Source of the DNA: Myxocyprinus asiaticus
Taxonomy: Eukaryota > Chordata > Actinopteri > Cypriniformes > Catostomidae
Length of the DNA stretch: 64,000 nucleotides
NCBI RefSeq assembly: GCF_019703515.2
Contig: NC_059385.1
Span: forward strand, 30,236,001 to 30,300,000
Direction: 5' to 3'
Shown: one piece after another, positions 21,860 through 32,980 of the stretch
Position numbering within the stretch: the first letter of the stretch is position 1
Layout: each line of letters starts with the position of its first letter
Translations under genes and position numbers: made by a program
The notes under the pieces: model-generated
What the model saw: the letters and a program-made list of their open reading frames with translations, nothing else
What the model was told of the DNA's origin: nothing
Database searches by the model: none

Positions 21860-23147
21860 CTTATACCCACCGTAGCAGTGGTCTGGGATAGGGGAGGAGA
21901 GGAATCGCAGGGGGACACCCTTGGCGACGAGCAGACAGGGTGCGGGATCTTGAGCTGCGCCAGGGCAGGATATGGTGGATGGACTCCGTCTGCTTCCTTT
22001 CCGTCGAAAACTGCCAGGCAAAGTCTCAGACGGTGTCGCCGAATAGCCCAACCTGGGAGATAGGGGTGTCAAGGAATCGCACCTTGTCAGCCTCCCTTGA
22101 CTCGACCAGGTTGAGCCAAAGGTGGCACTCCTGGACCACCAGGGTGGACATCGTCGCCCAGAGGGCGAGATCCGTCACCAAGCGCAGCTCCTGCATCAAT
22201 CCCGGGTCAGGACTACCCTCGTGCAGTTCTTTGAGTGCCTTGGCTTGGTGCTCCTGCAGGAGTGGAGGCGGCCTGTCCAGCAGCACTGTAGGCCTTAGCC
22301 GCCCGTGACAACGTGAGTCTACAGGCCCTGGACGGAAGCCTCGGCTCTGTGGGCACAAGTGCACCGTAACGGCCTAATCCACCTGGGGAATCAGCGAATA
22401 TCCCTTGGCCACCCCACCGTCGAGGGTAGTGAAAGCAGAGGTGCCCGCAGACCGGGTCCGGGCAGTAATAGGTGCCCGCCACGATCGTGTGAGCTCATCA
22501 TGCAACTCCAGGAAGAAAGGTACCGGGGCAGGGTGTGGCTGTGAGCGGCGCTCTGGGCCCAGGAACCAATCGTCGAGCCGTGAGGGTTCAGGGGGGAGTG
22601 GAGGATTCCACTCCAGCCCGACGCTCACAACCGCCTGCGCAAGCATGGCCACCAGTTCTGTGTCAGCCTACGACTGGGCTACCGCACCCGAGGGTGGGAG
22701 CCCAGCTGAGTCCTCCGAGCCAGACTGGGTGAACCCGCTCTCTGATGCTGCTATCGATAACTCATCCTCTTGAGATGAGCCCGCGGTCTCATCCCAGAAT
22801 CTGACCGGCGCACACGAGCGTGCTGGGGAATGGGAAATCCTTGGGGGGTTTCCCGGCAGAGAAGCTCCCACTGAGGTCCCCAAATCACCCCCAGTGCTAA
22901 CCATCTCTGCCTCATACCCGTAGGTAGAAGGACCGAGGTGGGGAGCTGCTGGGATGGCTTTCCCTCTGACGAAAGAAAGCCGTGACCGCAACGTTGCCAT
23001 GGTCATGTTCTCGCAATGAGGACACGAACCATCCATGAAAGATGTCTCCGTGTGGGAAGCACCCAAACACGTGAGACAGCAATCGTGCCCATCAGAAGCG
23101 GAGAGATAGCGACCACAACCAGGAATAATACACAAACGAAAGGGCAT
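21860..23147 (-). pseudogene. DIRS retrotransposon gag-like ORF1, frameshifted
   Basis: The start at 23147 reads MPFRLCIIPGCGRYLSASDG with a cysteine/histidine cluster (GHDCCLTCLG, then GSCPHCENM), the usual opening of fish DIRS ORF1. It continues as acidic, Ser-rich sequence to 22668. Next come VPFFLELHDELTRSWRAPI (in the 22652-22374 frame), AYSAAGQAAS, and LKELHEGSPD ... ELRLVTDLALWATMSTLVVQ (22364-22026). Frame changes occur near 22660 and 22370. The end degenerates near 21860. Orientation is opposite to the DIRS RT piece at 16.8-18.3 kb, so they are not one intact element. Confidence 0.78.
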
Positions 23148-23558
23148 CTTGAAAAAGGTGCTTTCGTAAGTGTCACTCTTTTAGTAGAAAATATACTCTT
23201 TATGAGGAAATAATATACTCTTTTAGCTGCTGAAATGCCCAGAGGCGTTCTCTGCACAACGCTGTTGCAAGAGGGGGAGAAACTGCTGTAATGCACCGTA
23301 AATCCAACAGCTTTGACTGGATAGAGGTGAATGGATCGGCAGAGTAATTCAGCTCGCTGAACACAACCGCTCGGCTCCGAAGAAAAAATCTGAATGAGTG
23401 GTTGCAAGCCAGCTCCTTTTATACCCGTATGTCCGGGGGAGTGGCATGCAAATTCCACTCACCAATTCCCATTGGCCTTTTCTCAAAGATCAGAGGTGTT
23501 TGGGGCTCCCAAGGGCGACCCCTAGTGTCACTACATCGACACAACGTCAAGTGAGTGA
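23148..23558 (-). mobile_element. DIRS LTR/leader with TATA box
   Basis: Upstream of ORF1 on the minus strand, TATAAAAGG (plus 23415-23423) lies about 270 nt before the ATG. The outer end contains TTGACGTTGTGTCGATGTAG, familiar from fish DIRS terminal repeats, at about 23525-23553. The outer boundary at ~23558 abuts a Gypsy RT coding segment, so DIRS inserted into that element. Confidence 0.65.
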
Positions 23559-24195
23559 CAGAAGGTGTACACCTGTACATCAAACCTGAAAAATGTGAGT
23601 TCCAAGTCAATCAGGTCCACTTCACAGGGTTCATCACTGACCAAGGCAACATCCAGAAGGATCCCTGCTAAACTGCTAACCATCTGTTTGTGCCCAGATC
23701 TTTTTGTTTCCAGGTTTTACAGTGGGGTCATTCTTCCCAGCTCACCTGCCATCATGGTACCAATCGCACCCTTGAGTTTTTCTAGAGACGCTTTTGGTGG
23801 CCATCCATGAGGGAGGACGTTAAGACCTTTGTGGCGGAGGGTGTGGCTGTCCACCCGGAATCTTCCTCTGTGTGTTAAGTCCCGCAAGCTGGCTCACTGG
23901 TTCATCTGACCCTTCAAGGTGGCAAGGAACGTAAACCCACTTACCTATCAACTTTACTTACCCCAGTCAATGAGAATAAACATCACCTTTCATGTGTCTC
24001 TACTAAGACCTGTTATTTCTTGTCTCCTCACTCCGGCAGGTAGAACCCCTCCTCCTCCTTGAATCATCGGAGGCCAACCAGCATACACAGTCTGTCAGCG
24101 TCTGGATTTCTGAAGGGTCCAAGGTGCTGTGCAGTATCTGGTGGACTGGGAAGTCTACGGCCCAGAGGAGCGCTCCACAGGTGGAACTTATTCAT
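23559..24195 (+). pseudogene. Collapsed Gypsy (chromovirus-type) pol: RT, integrase and chromodomain scraps
   Basis: Three pol regions normally kilobases apart occur within ~640 bp. An RT piece reads YIKPEKCEFQVNQVHFTGF (about 23577). An integrase zinc-finger piece reads GHSSQLTCHHGTNRTLEF (about 23724), followed by RRFWWPSMREDVKTFV. A C-terminal piece has INITFHVSLLRPV (about 23970) and chromodomain YLVDWEVYGPEERS (about 24140). Frameshifts and large internal deletions join them. The chromodomain places the parent among chromodomain-bearing Gypsy elements. No LTR could be tied to it with certainty. Confidence 0.75.
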
Positions 24196-24354
24196 CTATA
24201 GAGCGATACATGTGCATTAGCAGAGGTTGAAACTGTGCCTGTCTATTTGACACTTTGCTTTCTTCACCAAACTTTATGCTCCAGATGCGTTATTAAACTT
24301 GAGATGAATCGCGGTACAAATACTTACCAAACCATGGGTGGCAAGCCATATGGT

Positions 24355-26195
24355 TTGTTTTTTACCGAGAACCGTTACACCCCAACTGTGGATAGAGCTT
24401 TAATTGTTGGTGACTTCAACATTCACATAGATAATGAAAATGATTAATTGGGATAATTAGCATTTATCGTTATTCTCAACTCTGTTGGGGTAGATAAAAT
24501 GTGACAGGACCAACTCTAACTACAAACTTTCGAGGTAAATCATCCTTTGTTCCTCCTAAGAATAGAAATGCCTCACATGAGATGTATTGTCATCTTCCTG
24601 CCTCCTCCTCCTCCACGTGACGTGTGACCTTACCAACGAGCTTACGTCATCCCTCTCATGAGCACGCATCACAAAGATGTACAGAAGCGAACATTTGTAG
24701 TTAAAAAGTATATAAGTATTGTTTTGTTTCTAAAAATAATCAATCGTTTGGGTTCAGAAGAACTTTATTTGTCGACTGGAGTCATGTGGATTATTTTGAT
24801 GCACCCTAAATATGCATTTTGAACTGTCAAAAAATGGAGTACATTCACTTGCATTATTTAAAGGAGGTGGCCTGAAATGAAATCCTAAAAATCTTAAATT
24901 CTGTTTTGATGAAGAAAGAAACTCAGATACATCTTGGATTGCCTGAGGGTGAGTAAATTATCAGCAAATTTTCATTTTTTGGTGAACTATTCCTTAAAAG
25001 AAGATTGTCAACAAACACTGCTACATTTTAAATTCAGATCCCATTCTTTGTGATGTTATTAGAGAGTCACCTAGATCTGTATAAACATCCCCCTAATATT
25101 CATAATCTTGTCGTGAGAGCTGATTTGACTGTGTACCGGCCCACTAATTTTTCTCAAATAATTACCTTGTCTCTTGTATGTTGCGCTTAGCTAAGGTCAC
25201 TCAGTCTACACCATTATATCGGGTAGAACTATTCTTTCAACCACTTAAGACAGCTTCACTTTTAACCTTCCAGATCTGTCTCAAACACTTACTAAGTCAA
25301 AAAGTTCAAGAGAATTTGATGTAGTCACAGAAAATATGGATACAGTCTTCTTTAGCACTCTAAATAGTGTCACCCCCTTCAATTAAAGAAAGTTAAAGAG
25401 AAAAGTTCCTCTCTGTGGTCAATGATGTATGATAATGATCATACTCATGCTCTTTAGAAAGCAGCTCAGAAAATGGAATGCAAGTGGAAGAGTACAAAAT
25501 TAGAAGTGTTCCGCAGTGCATGGAAGGATAGTGTCTCTAGCTACAAACAGGCTCTAAAAGATGCCAGGTCTGCATATTTGAGCTCATAGAAAATAACCAC
25601 AACAATCCTATGATTTTATTCAGTACTGTGGCTAAATTGACAAAAAACAAAGCTTCGACTGAATATTACCTCGCAGCACAGTAGTAATGACTTTGATATT
25701 TTTTATAATAAAATTGAGATCCTCAGAAACAAAATTGGAATTACGCAACCACCTGAACAACGCCTCAGAAGACAGTGTCTTACAGTATCCCCTACAAGCA
25801 ACTTTAGTCCTTCACTGTAGGTCAGGAAGAACTAACAAATTTATTAAAGCATCAAAAGCAACAACATGTATGCTAGATCCCATGCCTACAAAGCTACTGA
25901 AAGAGGTGTTTCCTATAATCTCAGAACCTCTTCTCAGTATTATTAACACTTCGCTATGTTCCTTTTTTTTTTCAGAGAAATGGTATCAGTGAAGAAATCC
26001 AGTCAGGATTTAGGCCTCATCATAGTACAGAGACTGCACTTACAGTATAAGGGTTACAAATTACTTTATCATCTGATTGTGTCTGCATCTCTATTCTAGT
26101 GCTTTTAGATCTTAGTGCTTCTAGCATAATTTTCTGTTTTGAAATTATGTGTTGTAAAAAGCGTTATACAAATAAAAATGACTTGACTTGACTGA
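24355..26195 (+). pseudogene. Decayed LINE (second non-LTR lineage) with deleted RT core
   Basis: An endonuclease segment ALIVGDFNIHIDNEND opens it (about 24393). After a nested MITE (24585-25000), weak ORF2 sequence follows (REFDVVTENMDTVFFSTLN; SSYKQALKDARSAYLSS near 25535-25585). Then come 25687-25992 with CMLDPMPTKLLKEVFPIIS and EEIQSGFRPHHSTETAL near 25994, but the RT catalytic palm is missing. The sequence jumps to LLDLSAS and the 3' tail TACAAATAAAAATGACTTGAC at about 26167-26190. Stops are frequent. The tail type recurs at 31.9 and 57.66 kb. Confidence 0.7.
24585..25000. mobile_element. TTAA-type transposon arm nested in the LINE
   Basis: It matches the right arm at 3711-4106 over its length (CTTACGTCATCCCTCTCATG, GACTGGAGTCATGTGGATTA) and ends GTGAACTATTCCT followed by TAAA. 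The opposite arm is absent, so it is a one-armed copy or deletion derivative. Confidence 0.75.
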
Positions 26196-27230
26196 TGCCC
26201 CGTTCACACCGCCAGCACAATTGTAACTTGATGTCGCTAGCCTTTGAATTGCATGTTGCTAGTGGGTGTTCCTTTTACTGTTGCTCCAAAATTATTGGTG
26301 AACTGCACAACCAGCCATAGCTTTAGAAAATCTAATCACTGAGGAGATGTATTGCTGGTAAAACTAAGATATCATTCTCAATTGACAAGGAATCAGTTTT
26401 CTTGCCTCTAAAAAAATTACATGTTATGTATGAATTAAACACACAAAATGCAGACAATTTCTGACACATCATCCTTATTTGATAATTAATCAGTTCTTTT
26501 GCATCTGAAAATGAACATTCTGCAAGGGAGAGTATTTTTATGTAAACTGCAGCTGTGCTCAAGGCATAATATCATGTTCAAGATTAACTATCTATCTATA
26601 TATGAATCAAACTCACTCAGAATGCCAGCAATTTTTGACATTAGTATTCCACACATCATTGTTTTATAATATCCATGCATGTGGTTATAGACAAATAATA
26701 CTGAACAGTGAAATCCCTCACAACATTATAACTTCTCCTCTGTCTTGCCTGCACTCGTACCAGTATCTCATAGGAGATGGATGTGGTGAGCTTCACTCAC
26801 TTCACTCTCATTGGAAGTCACTCCCAAATGTCACTCTTTATCAAATACACTTTTTTTTTTACTTTGTCATGTCACTTTAACTTGTTGCCAATGGTCACTG
26901 TCCCTTGTGTTGCTGGAAGTCCCTCTGCTCTCAGTGAAAATGAATGAGATTGTATCTCTTTGTCTCTGTAAGTCGCTGGCGTGTGAAGAGTCACTGGATA
27001 TCATTAGTCTCTACTCTGTGTCGCTAGTGGGTGTACCTAATGCTGTCACTTTAACATTAAAAGTTGGCTACACAGCTGGCCATAGCTTTAGAAAATCTGA
27101 TCACTGATCTCACTGTCGCTCCGCCTCGTTCTTTCCCTCTCCCCTTCTCCTTCCCCTTGTCTCGAAAAATGGGGGGGGGGGGGGGTGATGTACACGGGGG
27201 TTCCCTGGCTTGAGGCAAAGGAGGGAGGAG

Positions 27231-27465
27231 TGTGATGAGGAGGAGGGCGGGGCCGGGCCATGAGTGCGCATGGCCGGCCCCCAATCGGGCTAATCAGCCG
27301 AGGAGAGGGATAAAGCCGAGCAGGATATGGCAGTTCGAGAGAGAGAGAGCCACACGCAGCTGCCGTGTGTGTTTATGTTTATGTCTTTTTACATTTTCAT
27401 TAAACATTATTTTGACCGTTCTGACAGTCCCTGCCTCCTCCTTGCCCATTTTAAACCCTGTTACA
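27231..27465 (+). mobile_element. LTR (235 bp) with preceding polypurine tract
   Basis: It runs TGTGATGAGG ... CCCTGTTACA and has ATTAAAC as poly(A)-like signal. The GAGGCAAAGGAGGGAGGAG purine run lies immediately before it, so it is the 3' LTR of a truncated element rather than a clean solo LTR. Internal sequence back to ~27109 includes a 14-17 nt G run (27171-27186). Confidence 0.6.
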
Positions 27466-27645
27466 GTCATTTGATAAGAAAACTATATACTTGCCACTAA
27501 AAATGTACATTCTGGATGAGAAAGTGTTTTTATAAAAACTGCAGCAGTGTTCAATGCATCATATCATTAACACAATGAACAGTCTTTCAATGTATAAATT
27601 AATTCACTCCGAATGTCGACAATTTCTGACACAGTTTTTACCACG

Positions 27646-27735
27646 CACAGGGGAGGGGGACTGTCACAGGGGACGGGGACTGTCACAGGGGAGGGGGACT
27701 GTCACAGGGGACGGGGACTGTCACAGGGGACAGTC
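27646..27735. repeat. 19-bp G-rich minisatellite
   Basis: The CACAGGGGACGGGGACTGT unit, alternating with a CACAGGGGAGGGGGACTGT variant, is repeated about 4.5 times. It is G-rich on the plus strand. Confidence 0.9.
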
Positions 27736-27845
27736 GCTGCAAGATATTGCTCTACATTTGCATAAAGTTAAACTTTTCTCAACTTTTCTGTCTCTTGACA
27801 CGCCCACATCATATCGCTAACGATTGCTGTCGCTCATGTCCAGCG

Positions 27846-28299
27846 GTGGAAAAATGCATGGTTTCCATACTTAAAGGTGAAGTATGTAATTTCTTCACTA
27901 CTAGTGGAACCAAATGGAATTTCAAACAATCTTTGCAAACACCCCTTAGACTCATCACGCCCTTTCACACTCTCTGATTCCCTATCAACAAATAGGCAAT
28001 ACTAAATAAAAGGTGATAAACGTTTAATGTTTAACACATTTGGAAACGCGTTTAGGCTTAAATTCAGATCTTCGCTATAGTCCTTCATGTGAATGGGCTT
28101 TAAGCAGGGTGCAGGAAGACTTCCCAGACCAAATAAAATTGAGAACCATTGCATTAGAAGGATATAAATTCTGACCCTTTGTATCTTACCTTCTTTAGCG
28201 CATTAATTATGTCTTCGTGACAGTGACACACTGCTCATATATGCATGGAAAATGTAGTCCTCGTCGTTGGCTCCATTAAAAGATACAAAATGCAAGTAT
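27846..28299. other. Non-coding spacer
   Basis: Nothing recognised. It contains short matches to common fish repeats (AAAGGTGAAGTATGTAATTTC near 27870). Confidence 0.35.
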
Positions 28300-29545
28300 A
28301 AATATAGCCGCAAGCGGCAATTATCGTGGTCCAAGTACGTATGGAAAAATGATTAATTATATAATCAGATTTGACAGGAAATATCCTGTGGAACCCTAAC
28401 CCTAATCCTAATTGTCGTAATCACAGTAGCACAAATAGGATTTTCTTAAGATATAGAACCACCTAGCATCACAAATTTATGAGATTATGCATGTGACTAA
28501 CTCAAACCCTAAATCAAACCCTAACCCTAACTGCCTTAATCACAGTAGCACAAATATGAATTTATTAAATTATAGTGCCCCCAGCATCAAAAATGTATTA
28601 CATTTTGCAAGTGACCTCAGAATGTTCTCTTGTCCATGTATTTTAAGTTTTGTGTTTGAAATTTTTGCTCACAAGATACAGGCCAATTAGTAATTACAGG
28701 CCACATCCAAAAACCTACAGAGTTCCGGAGTTATTAGCAAAAACATGAATTAGCTTATTATAGCACCACCATGTGGCCAATTCTCAAAATAAATAAATAT
28801 ATATATATATATTATATTATAGAGAATCTTCTTGTGAATAATAAGTTTCTTGCCCATTTTGTTTTTATTTTTCAAATGTATATGTTAAGGATATGTTAGC
28901 ACTTGAACCAAAGAAGGTGCATATTTAATTTTAACTTTGTCGATCAAATGATTGCAGAGCTATTACAGTTGTTTAACTGTAGCGCCCCCTATTGGTACAA
29001 TTGTATGACAATTTGCTTGCATCCTCAACATGTTGACTAGGTGTACCAGGTTTAATAACGTTTGGACTTTGCGTTGAGTAGATATTGATCAGTGAATCAA
29101 AGTAAATTCAACCGAAGGAATTTTATAGCTAAAATCTTCTGAATGATTTGACATATCGAAATTCTTTTGATACATTTTTGTCAGGAGGGTCTGTAGATGA
29201 TGTATAGCAATTTTCGTGCAAATCAGGCAAACGGCCTAGGAGTCTTTTATTTATTTTTTATTTTTTTTATTTACAATGGCAGAAAATGTTTATAGACGGA
29301 AATGAAATTATGGATATGTAGGGCTTGACTGAAGGGTAAAATAATTTTGATTCTAGCCCATACGGTTGAGGAGATATGAGCAAAAACTTAAAAGTGATTA
29401 TTATAGCGCCACCTAGGGTCAGACGAGTGTGTGTATGTGCACTTGAGTATGGTGCATGTTTGTGACCATCCTGCCAAATTTGGAGTCTCTACGATTTTCT
29501 GTCTCTGACGCCCATACACTTTTAGGGCATAAAAATAAAGAAGAA
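28300..29545. repeat. Dispersed teleost repeat (ATAGCCGCAAGCGGCAATTA type)
   Basis: It opens with ATAGCCGCAAGCGGCAAT and contains phrases typical of one abundant fish repeat, such as AGCGCCCCCTATTGGTACA (about 28981), TATAGCGCCACCTAGGG (about 29402), ACTTTTAGGGCATAAAAATA and an AAGAAGAAGAAA tail (about 29536). Degenerate CCCTAA runs occur at about 28391-28410 and 28503-28530. It is non-coding; I cannot assign a class. Confidence 0.5.
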
Positions 29546-30185
29546 GAAAATCAGAATAAACACAATAAACACAATTAATCATTGATCTACTGATACTCAA
29601 ATCATTGCTAGTATTAACAGTAATTGATAGGTCTTTAATATCATTTGCTGGTGGAATCCTTAAACTGCAAATGCAAGAACTGAATTTAGACTTTGCACTT
29701 TAGACGTCTGAGAATCATGACTATTGTCAGCGCAATGACTTGTTTCTCAGCAGTGTGCTGATCTCTTCTTTTACAATGAATTGTGATCTTTTTTTGATTG
29801 TGCACCTGTCCTAATTTGTTTATCCTCCATTTGCAGAAATATTTTTTCACAAAGTAAACAAGGAATAATAAAAAATAAAAAAAACATGTGAAACATATTT
29901 CAAATCTTACAACAATAAGTCTGCACTGAAAGTACTATTCACCAAACACAGGATATTATCAGTTTTGTGCCTCCTTTAGTTGTGAATTTTCACCAATCAC
30001 CTCTTAAGGGACTGTTCAGCAATCTCTGCATTTCATTGTTGTGCATCCTTCAAAAACAGAACTTCAAGTACAGTACAAATGATAGCACAAATAAAACTCA
30101 ACTGTGTGCTTGAGACAAAATGCTGCTGGACAACAATAAGTTAACAAAGAACAAAATCCAACATGAAACATCACAATTCTCTTGG
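29546..30185. other. Non-coding, AT-rich spacer
   Basis: No features recognised on either strand. Confidence 0.35.
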
Positions 30186-31420
30186 TCCATCTTTGGTGAT
30201 GTGTTTGAATAAGGTTTCAAAGAGGCTTTTGCTAAGGAGCTTCACATGTTCAGCAGATTCAGTGAGTAGCAGCCAACAAAGAACCATGTAATGAATGTCT
30301 TGCTCACTTAAGAATTTTAATTTTAAGTGCATGAACATTTGGGGAAAGCTTGTTGCCATCCAAGTTCATCAGTACCTTCATGGAAAAAGAACTTGAAGGT
30401 GAACTTGAGACTCTGAGGGTAGGTTAAGTTGAGAGCATAAATCAGTCGGAACAGTACAGCAAGTCCAAAGGAAATGCTCCTCAGATTTTTTAGTAGCTCC
30501 ATTTCCTCAATCACCACTCCAATGTACTCTGGTTCTTCATTCAGTATACATCAGCAGCTTCCTCAAAGATCACGTACTGTAAAGCCCCAAGGTGGTCTGT
30601 GCAATCTCCTGCTCAGCTTCTACAGGTTGCAGTTCTAAGGCCAAGACACAAAAAACTGACCCCATGTCAAGTTTCATTGAAATATGGGGAAACATAAAGG
30701 TTTACATATTTAGGTCAGTACTAAAATAATGTCTACTAACCAGGTACTCTTTGAAGAAAGATGTAATATCCTCATTGAGGTAAGTGACTTTGTATGACAC
30801 AGTCTCACTTGATGCGTATGTTGTCACATTGAAATTTATGAGCCATTATTAGATTATAGCACGTAGACTATGTTAAAGGTTAGAATGAGTACTAAAGAAT
30901 TAGCACACTTTGTCATCAAGTGCCATAATGCATGGTATCTTCTGTTCAGAAGCACCTCCTTTGTTGCTGGAAACTTTAATTCGATTTTCAGTGTATTTGT
31001 CCAGCTGTGCCAGGAACTTAGACTGTAGGTGCAAAGTCGTTAGGTGCAAAGTCGTTAGGTGCAAAGTCGTTATCCGCATGAATTCTGCGATTATTTCAGA
31101 AAAAAGAAAACATGAAAATAAGGCTTTAGAGATGTAGATGCAATACAGTTATGCTAAGTGTTCTTAAATATAAACAAAACTTACTTCATTCACTGTAAAC
31201 AAGGCAGGCCACCTGTTTTGAAATTCAGTAACCAATGGTGATTCCTGGATCAAATTTTGTCACCTCTAGGAGAAGATCAGATGCATTTTTTCCTTTATCA
31301 CATCCTCACAATGTTTCTTTTTCACTTCAGTTAAGAGAGCAATTCTTTTTTTTTCCATGCTTTCTTTTGCCTCTCCTTTTGGAAGGCAAGGGAGGAAACT
31401 GATTTCTGCTTTTCAGTGCT
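30186..31420 (-). pseudogene. SAMD3-like family pseudogene, C-terminal exons
   Basis: Minus-strand pieces in order. About 31420-31195: a decayed exon with ERIALL-type, SPLVTEF-like and PALFTVNEV strings, with frameshifts. About 31032-30905: FLAQLDKYTENRIKVSSNKG. About 30841-30742: VTYLNEDITSFFKEYL with GTTAGT donor. About 30640-30330: EPEYIGVVIEEMELLKNLRS and AVLFRLIYALNLTYPQSLKF. These resemble, in order, the C-terminal half of fish SAMD3-like proteins. A stop splits the EAADVY segment, and the segment after FTFKFF is frameshifted. The family role is unknown. Confidence 0.5.
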
Positions 31421-31894
31421 TTTTAATGTTTGCAGCAGCTTTTTCATTACCTTTATGCTTGTTCTTTAGAGAGTTCACACTGATTTCAGGGTGACCAATT
31501 CTAGTTTAGAGTTTTGAGCAAAAACTTGCCATCTTAATCTTTAGGTAGCATTTCCATCCCTCATGCCAGTGCCAGTTCCTTTTTCCCTCAAGTATGGGCA
31601 GGCTTCCACCATTGCTTCAGCAGCCTCCTCAAGCTGACTAAAGCTGGCGCCACACTAGCAGACTCCAAACAATTTGATTTTGGCCAAGGGTGTCACACAT
31701 GCAGACTGTTTTGCTCAAATTTTCCTCATTTCATTTGGAGGAATGCCACACCTGATGATGAAGAACTCTCTCTCTCTCTCTGATTCCCTGTCATGTGGAG
31801 CTTACTGAAATAACAATAGGAGTACCGTGTGAGCATAAACAATTGTAAAAGAGTGATTTAGGATATTTAATCAAACTACACAATGATGACCCTA
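31421..31894. other. Non-coding stretch with (CT)n
   Basis: A short (TC)n tract lies at about 31766-31782. No genes recognised. Confidence 0.4.
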
Positions 31895-32014
31895 AGACTT
31901 TATACATATTACAGTTTAATTTTTTGTTAATGCATGATTTTCTGTAAAGCTGCTTTGAAAAGATGTGTGTTGTGAAAAGTGCTATACAAATACAAAAAAT
32001 ATCTGACTTGACAA
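31895..32014 (+). mobile_element. LINE 3' end remnant
   Basis: TGTAAAGCTGCTTTGAAAAG ... GTGCTATACAAATAC ... TCTGACTTGAC is the common 3' terminal sequence of the LINE type seen at 24.4-26.2 kb. Only the tail is present. Confidence 0.6.
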
Positions 32015-32024
32015 AAATTCAGCT

Positions 32025-32381
32025 GAAGCAAGAAAAATGAGCTGTGCCATTGCTGAATTTATATGTATGGATTCCAAGTTCCTGTCTACACAGTCAAATA
32101 ACGTGGATTCCAGCAAATGATTCAACAGTTCAACCCCAAGTACCAGTTTCCAAGTCAAAATTATTTCATGTACACTGATTTTCCTCACATCTATAATGAA
32201 ACCAGAGAGACCTCATAATCCAGTATCTCGGAGAGAAACTATTTTACAGCTGCACAACCGATCTGTGGACAAGTAGAGCTGCAGACACTTTCATGTTTGT
32301 AACTCTACTGTACATAACTATCATGGGAGTCGCAGTCCTGGTGTCTCGGCTGTTGTGGTCTAAATACAGATCACACAGCAG
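32025..32381 (+). pseudogene. hAT transposase gene, 5' segment (split by the retrovirus)
   Basis: ZBED/Ac-like hAT transposase strings: MSCAIAEFICMDSKF (about 32038), GFQQMIQQFNPKYQFPS and YTDFPHIYNETRE (frame at about 32102-32210), then DLWTSRAADTFMFVT (about 32260-32305), the conserved stretch before the catalytic region. There are frameshifts and an in-frame stop. At 32374-32381 the sequence CACAGCAG meets the LTR. The same coding region resumes at 51521, 19 kb away, after CACAG. The interrupted codons line up, so this and 51521-52275 were one gene. Confidence 0.75.
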
Positions 32382-32963
32382 TGATGGAAATTCACCTGTA
32401 AATTGAATCAGGCCACTCAAATGGTAAAGCTTAAGCAAAGAAAAAAATTGATTCACGAGCCCGGGTAGCGTTTCCTACCACCAAAGCATACCTCGGAGAG
32501 ATACAAGGGTCAGTTCCAAAATACAGAATACTTATTCAACACAATCATACATATTTATTTTTCAGAAGACAAAGAATCAACCTACTGATTAGCTAAATAC
32601 AAAAAGTGATTACCATAGAGCCTTCTATCTTCCTTCACCTTACATGGACATGTTCCTTAGGAAATACACATCTTCATCACACTAGTCTTCCTCAGTACAT
32701 CCCATAATAAGATGTTTTTCACCCTTCAGCTGTGCCTTCTGATAAGACACAGTTCTTTACCTCTCTTTTCTCTCTGGAACATGTTGACCTTGGCCAACAT
32801 AGCTACACAATGAAAGATTGTTTTTTAAGTATGCTAGTCTCTATCAGTTCAACCTTGTGACATGTGAACATGTTTGGTTCAGTTAAAGAAAGCAATTTAC
32901 AGTTTACTGAAAACATAAGAAATTATGAAAAAGAAACGGAGCATAATAAAAATTATTTTTCCA
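32382..32963 (-). repeat. Retroviral 3' LTR
   Basis: On the minus strand it begins TGGAAAAATAA after the polypurine tract and ends GGTGAATTTCCATCA. It aligns along its whole length with the 5' LTR at 49999-51520, apart from the MITE there. Shared words include CATGGACATGTTCCTTAGG and GGAACATGTTGACCTTGGCC. Confidence 0.9.
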
Positions 32964-32980
32964 TGTTCCCTCCCCTTGAA
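32964..32980 (-). other. Polypurine tract
   Basis: The minus strand reads AAGGGGAGGGAACA immediately before the 3' LTR. This is the expected plus-strand primer site. Confidence 0.8.

Larger units (their letters stand above)
26190..27845. repeat. Two ~0.45-kb direct repeat copies, the second split by LTR debris
   Basis: Copy one is about 26190-26640 and copy two about 26995-27108 plus 27470-27625. Shared words are GCTAGTGGGTGT, GGCCATAGCTTTAGAAAATC / CAGCCATAGCTTTAGAAAATC, TGAAAATGAACATTCTG and a CAATTTCTGACAC box. Copy two is interrupted at about 27109-27465 by retroelement sequence. A third remnant (CGCTAACGATTGCTGTCGC) lies near 27815. No coding function recognised. Confidence 0.6.
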
